A stretch of DNA of 7,364 nt from Candidatus Moraniibacteriota bacterium (GTDB taxonomy: Bacteria; Patescibacteriota; Minisyncoccia; Moranbacterales; GCA-2747515), in assembly GCA_027031945.1 (NCBI GenBank), contig JALVPE010000007.1, forward strand, positions 1 to 7,364, read 5' to 3'. A program made the translations under genes and the position numbers. How positions within the stretch are numbered: position 1 is the first letter of the stretch; every line of letters begins with the position of its first letter. Below are positions 6,756-7,364 of the stretch, piece after piece. The notes beneath the pieces were generated by a model, which saw only the letters and a program-made list of their open reading frames with translations, made no database searches and was not told the origin of the DNA.

Positions 6756-6770
6756 AATTGAAATAGAATA

Positions 6771-6804
6771 TTGTGCAAAATGAATGAAGTGAAATTTTGC
6801 ACAA
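6771..6804. terminator. 11-bp hairpin downstream of znuB, possible terminator or 3' stabiliser
   Basis: TTGTGCAAAAT (6771-6781) pairs perfectly with ATTTTGCACAA (6794-6804) around a 12-base loop, 15 bases after the znuB stop. On the + strand the hairpin is followed by CGTTTAAG, a poor U-tract, so it is not a convincing intrinsic terminator in that direction. On the minus strand it is followed by TATTCTATTT, only slightly better. It may act as a 3'-end stabiliser or a weak terminator in either direction. Confidence 0.45.
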
Positions 6805-6809
6805 CGTTT

Positions 6810-6933
6810 AAGAGTATGCGAAGTTTTGAAAACTTCCTTTGTATTATAACATAGAGTTTTCAAAATTTGGGTGAAGAAATTTTTTATTCCTTATTAATAT
6901 TATAGATGAAAAATTTCTGAACCGCATACTCTT
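6810..6933 (+). other. Nested inverted repeats foldable as a three-way junction
   Basis: Stem 1 pairs AAGAGTATGCG (6810-6820) with CGCATACTCTT (6923-6933), 11 perfect pairs. Stem 2 starts at the next base and pairs 6821-6835 with 6854-6868 (15 pairs, two of them G-U, 18-base loop). Stem 3 pairs 6875-6888 with 6905-6918 (14 pairs, two G-U, 16-base loop). Only GGGTGA (6869-6874, with its flanking base) and GAAC (6919-6922) are unpaired at the junction. All four non-canonical pairs are G-U on the + strand and would be A-C mismatches on the minus strand, so a + strand RNA is mildly favoured. A shorter palindrome (6820-6836, 8-bp arms) competes with stem 2. It lies between znuB and the convergent SemiSWEET gene and contains no gene. 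It could be a structured RNA, a 3'-UTR element or a repeat-type DNA element; I do not recognise a family. Confidence 0.5.
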
Positions 6934-6934
6934 T

Positions 6935-6966
6935 GTTATGTGATGTAAAATTTTTTATTATCCGAA
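6935..6966 (+). repeat. Left arm of inverted repeat flanking the SemiSWEET gene
   Basis: Bases 6935-6963 are complementary to 7234-7262 at 27 of 29 positions without a gap; carried on to 6966/7231 the match is 29 of 32. The mismatches are at 6944, 6945 and 6964. The arm covers the last two codons and the stop of the minus-strand transporter gene (6958-6966) and starts two bases after stem 1 of the three-way junction. No target-site duplication is visible outside the arms. Confidence 0.85.
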
Positions 6967-7212
6967 CTTCAATTTCAAGGTAACCATAAATATATTCATT
7001 ACAAGAGCAATACTACTCATAATTACAAGTGATGCACTATCAATATATACACCGTAAATTATCCATAAAACCTGTCCACTAAGATTAATAATACTCCAAG
7101 ACAATGCAACATCTTTAGTAGATCTAGTTTTCCAAGATTTAATCACTTGAGGAACTAAAGATATTGCCACAAGTATACCAGCCACGAAACCAATTATTTC
7201 TATATTGTTCAT
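6958..7212 (-). CDS. SemiSWEET / PQ-loop small sugar transporter
   Basis: An 84-residue protein with three membrane helices at about 4-24, 40-57 and 61-80, the size and layout of bacterial SemiSWEETs (MtN3/PQ-loop family), which dimerise to carry sugars down their gradient. The PQ motif is in helix 1 (SLVPQVIKSWKTRSTKDV, 18-35), followed by the usual polar loop and LSGQVLWIIYGVY (44-56), where W50 fits the Trp that contacts sugar in characterised SemiSWEETs. N73 lies in helix 3, but I cannot confirm that it is the ligand Asn. The ATG at 7212 has no Shine-Dalgarno and no clear consensus promoter. The gene converges on znuB and is enclosed by the 29-bp inverted repeat, the left arm of which overlaps its 3' end. 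Scavenged sugar uptake would suit a host-dependent cell; the substrate is unknown. Confidence 0.88.
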   Translation of the reverse strand: MNNIEIIGFVAGILVAISLVPQVIKSWKTRSTKDVALSWSIINLSGQVLWIIYGVYIDSASLVIMSSIALVMNIFMVTLKLKFG

Positions 7213-7230
7213 AATATTATTGCTTACAGA

Positions 7231-7262
7231 TTAGGATAATAAAAAATTTTATTTCACATAAC
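7231..7262 (-). repeat. Right arm of inverted repeat flanking the SemiSWEET gene
   Basis: Partner of 6935-6966 (27 of 29 core positions complementary). It ends 18 bases upstream of the transporter start codon, so in a minus-strand transcript it would lie in the 5' leader while the left arm would lie at the 3' end. Total unit length between outer ends is 328 bp. Confidence 0.85.
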
Positions 7263-7364
7263 TGGTTTTTATGCGAAGTTATTTTCGGATAAAAAGATTG
7301 ATTTGTACAAAATGTGAATATTTAATAATATATTTTACTCTAATGATTTAGTATATGCTATCAT
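7263..7364. other. Non-coding right flank with short echoes of the left flank
   Basis: No gene is supported here. TATGCGAAGTT (7270-7280) repeats 6815-6825 exactly and in the same direction. TTGTACAAAATG (7303-7314) repeats 6771-6782 with one difference. The promoter of the minus-strand transporter should lie in or near this stretch, but no clear -35/-10 pair was found. From the window edge to 7335 a minus-strand frame stays open for nine codons before TAA, too short to call as the end of a gene. Confidence 0.35.

Noticed and set aside
7335..7364. End of a minus-strand gene entering from the right edge
   Set aside because: Only nine codons before a TAA; open by chance is likely and nothing can be identified.
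6735..7364. CRISPR array
   Set aside because: The repeats here are inverted or few and unevenly spaced, with no regular repeat-spacer pattern and no cas gene.

Overview
The window is strongly AT-rich, tightly packed and uses the standard bacterial code: TGA is a stop (end of the Fur-family gene), so a UGA-recoded lineage is unlikely. A DUF4012 surface protein downstream of a Wzz-like two-helix membrane protein, a very short Fur-family repressor, gene gaps of a few bases and few Shine-Dalgarno sequences together suggest a member of the Candidate Phyla Radiation (Patescibacteria), perhaps Parcubacteria-like. This is inferred from gene content only; no rRNA or other marker gene is present.

Layout, left to right. 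(1) Bases 1-210 are non-coding and carry a consensus promoter (TTGACA, 17 bp, extended TATAAT) whose core is bracketed by an 11-bp inverted repeat. (2) Bases 211-2563 are a two-gene envelope operon: a Wzz-like protein with a long acidic cytoplasmic tail, then a DUF4012 protein. It ends in a clear intrinsic terminator. (3) The extended -10 of the next promoter starts 2 bases after the terminator U-tract and drives rfbC (dTDP-4-dehydrorhamnose 3,5-epimerase) and an overlapping Nudix hydrolase. (4) Bases 3811-6755 are a zinc-uptake operon: a candidate operator palindrome, a zur-like regulator, znuA, znuC and znuB, with gaps of 13 and 3 bases and one 17-base overlap. (5) Bases 6756-7364 are mostly non-coding and unusually rich in symmetry: an 11-bp hairpin, a 124-base segment that folds on paper into a three-way junction, and a 29-bp near-perfect inverted repeat flanking a small minus-strand SemiSWEET/PQ-loop transporter gene.

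How the genes work together. The first half builds or controls cell-surface polysaccharide: chain-length-type protein, DUF4012 protein and rhamnose precursor enzyme. The second half is a self-regulated zinc importer: binding protein, ATPase and permease, with the repressor as first gene. The last gene probably moves small sugars.

The proteins belong to known families. The least explained part is the structured DNA from about 6770 to 7300. All four non-Watson-Crick pairs in the proposed three-way junction are G-U on the + strand, which mildly favours a + strand RNA downstream of znuB. The inverted repeats around the SemiSWEET gene suggest either a small mobile or repeat element or an mRNA whose two ends pair.
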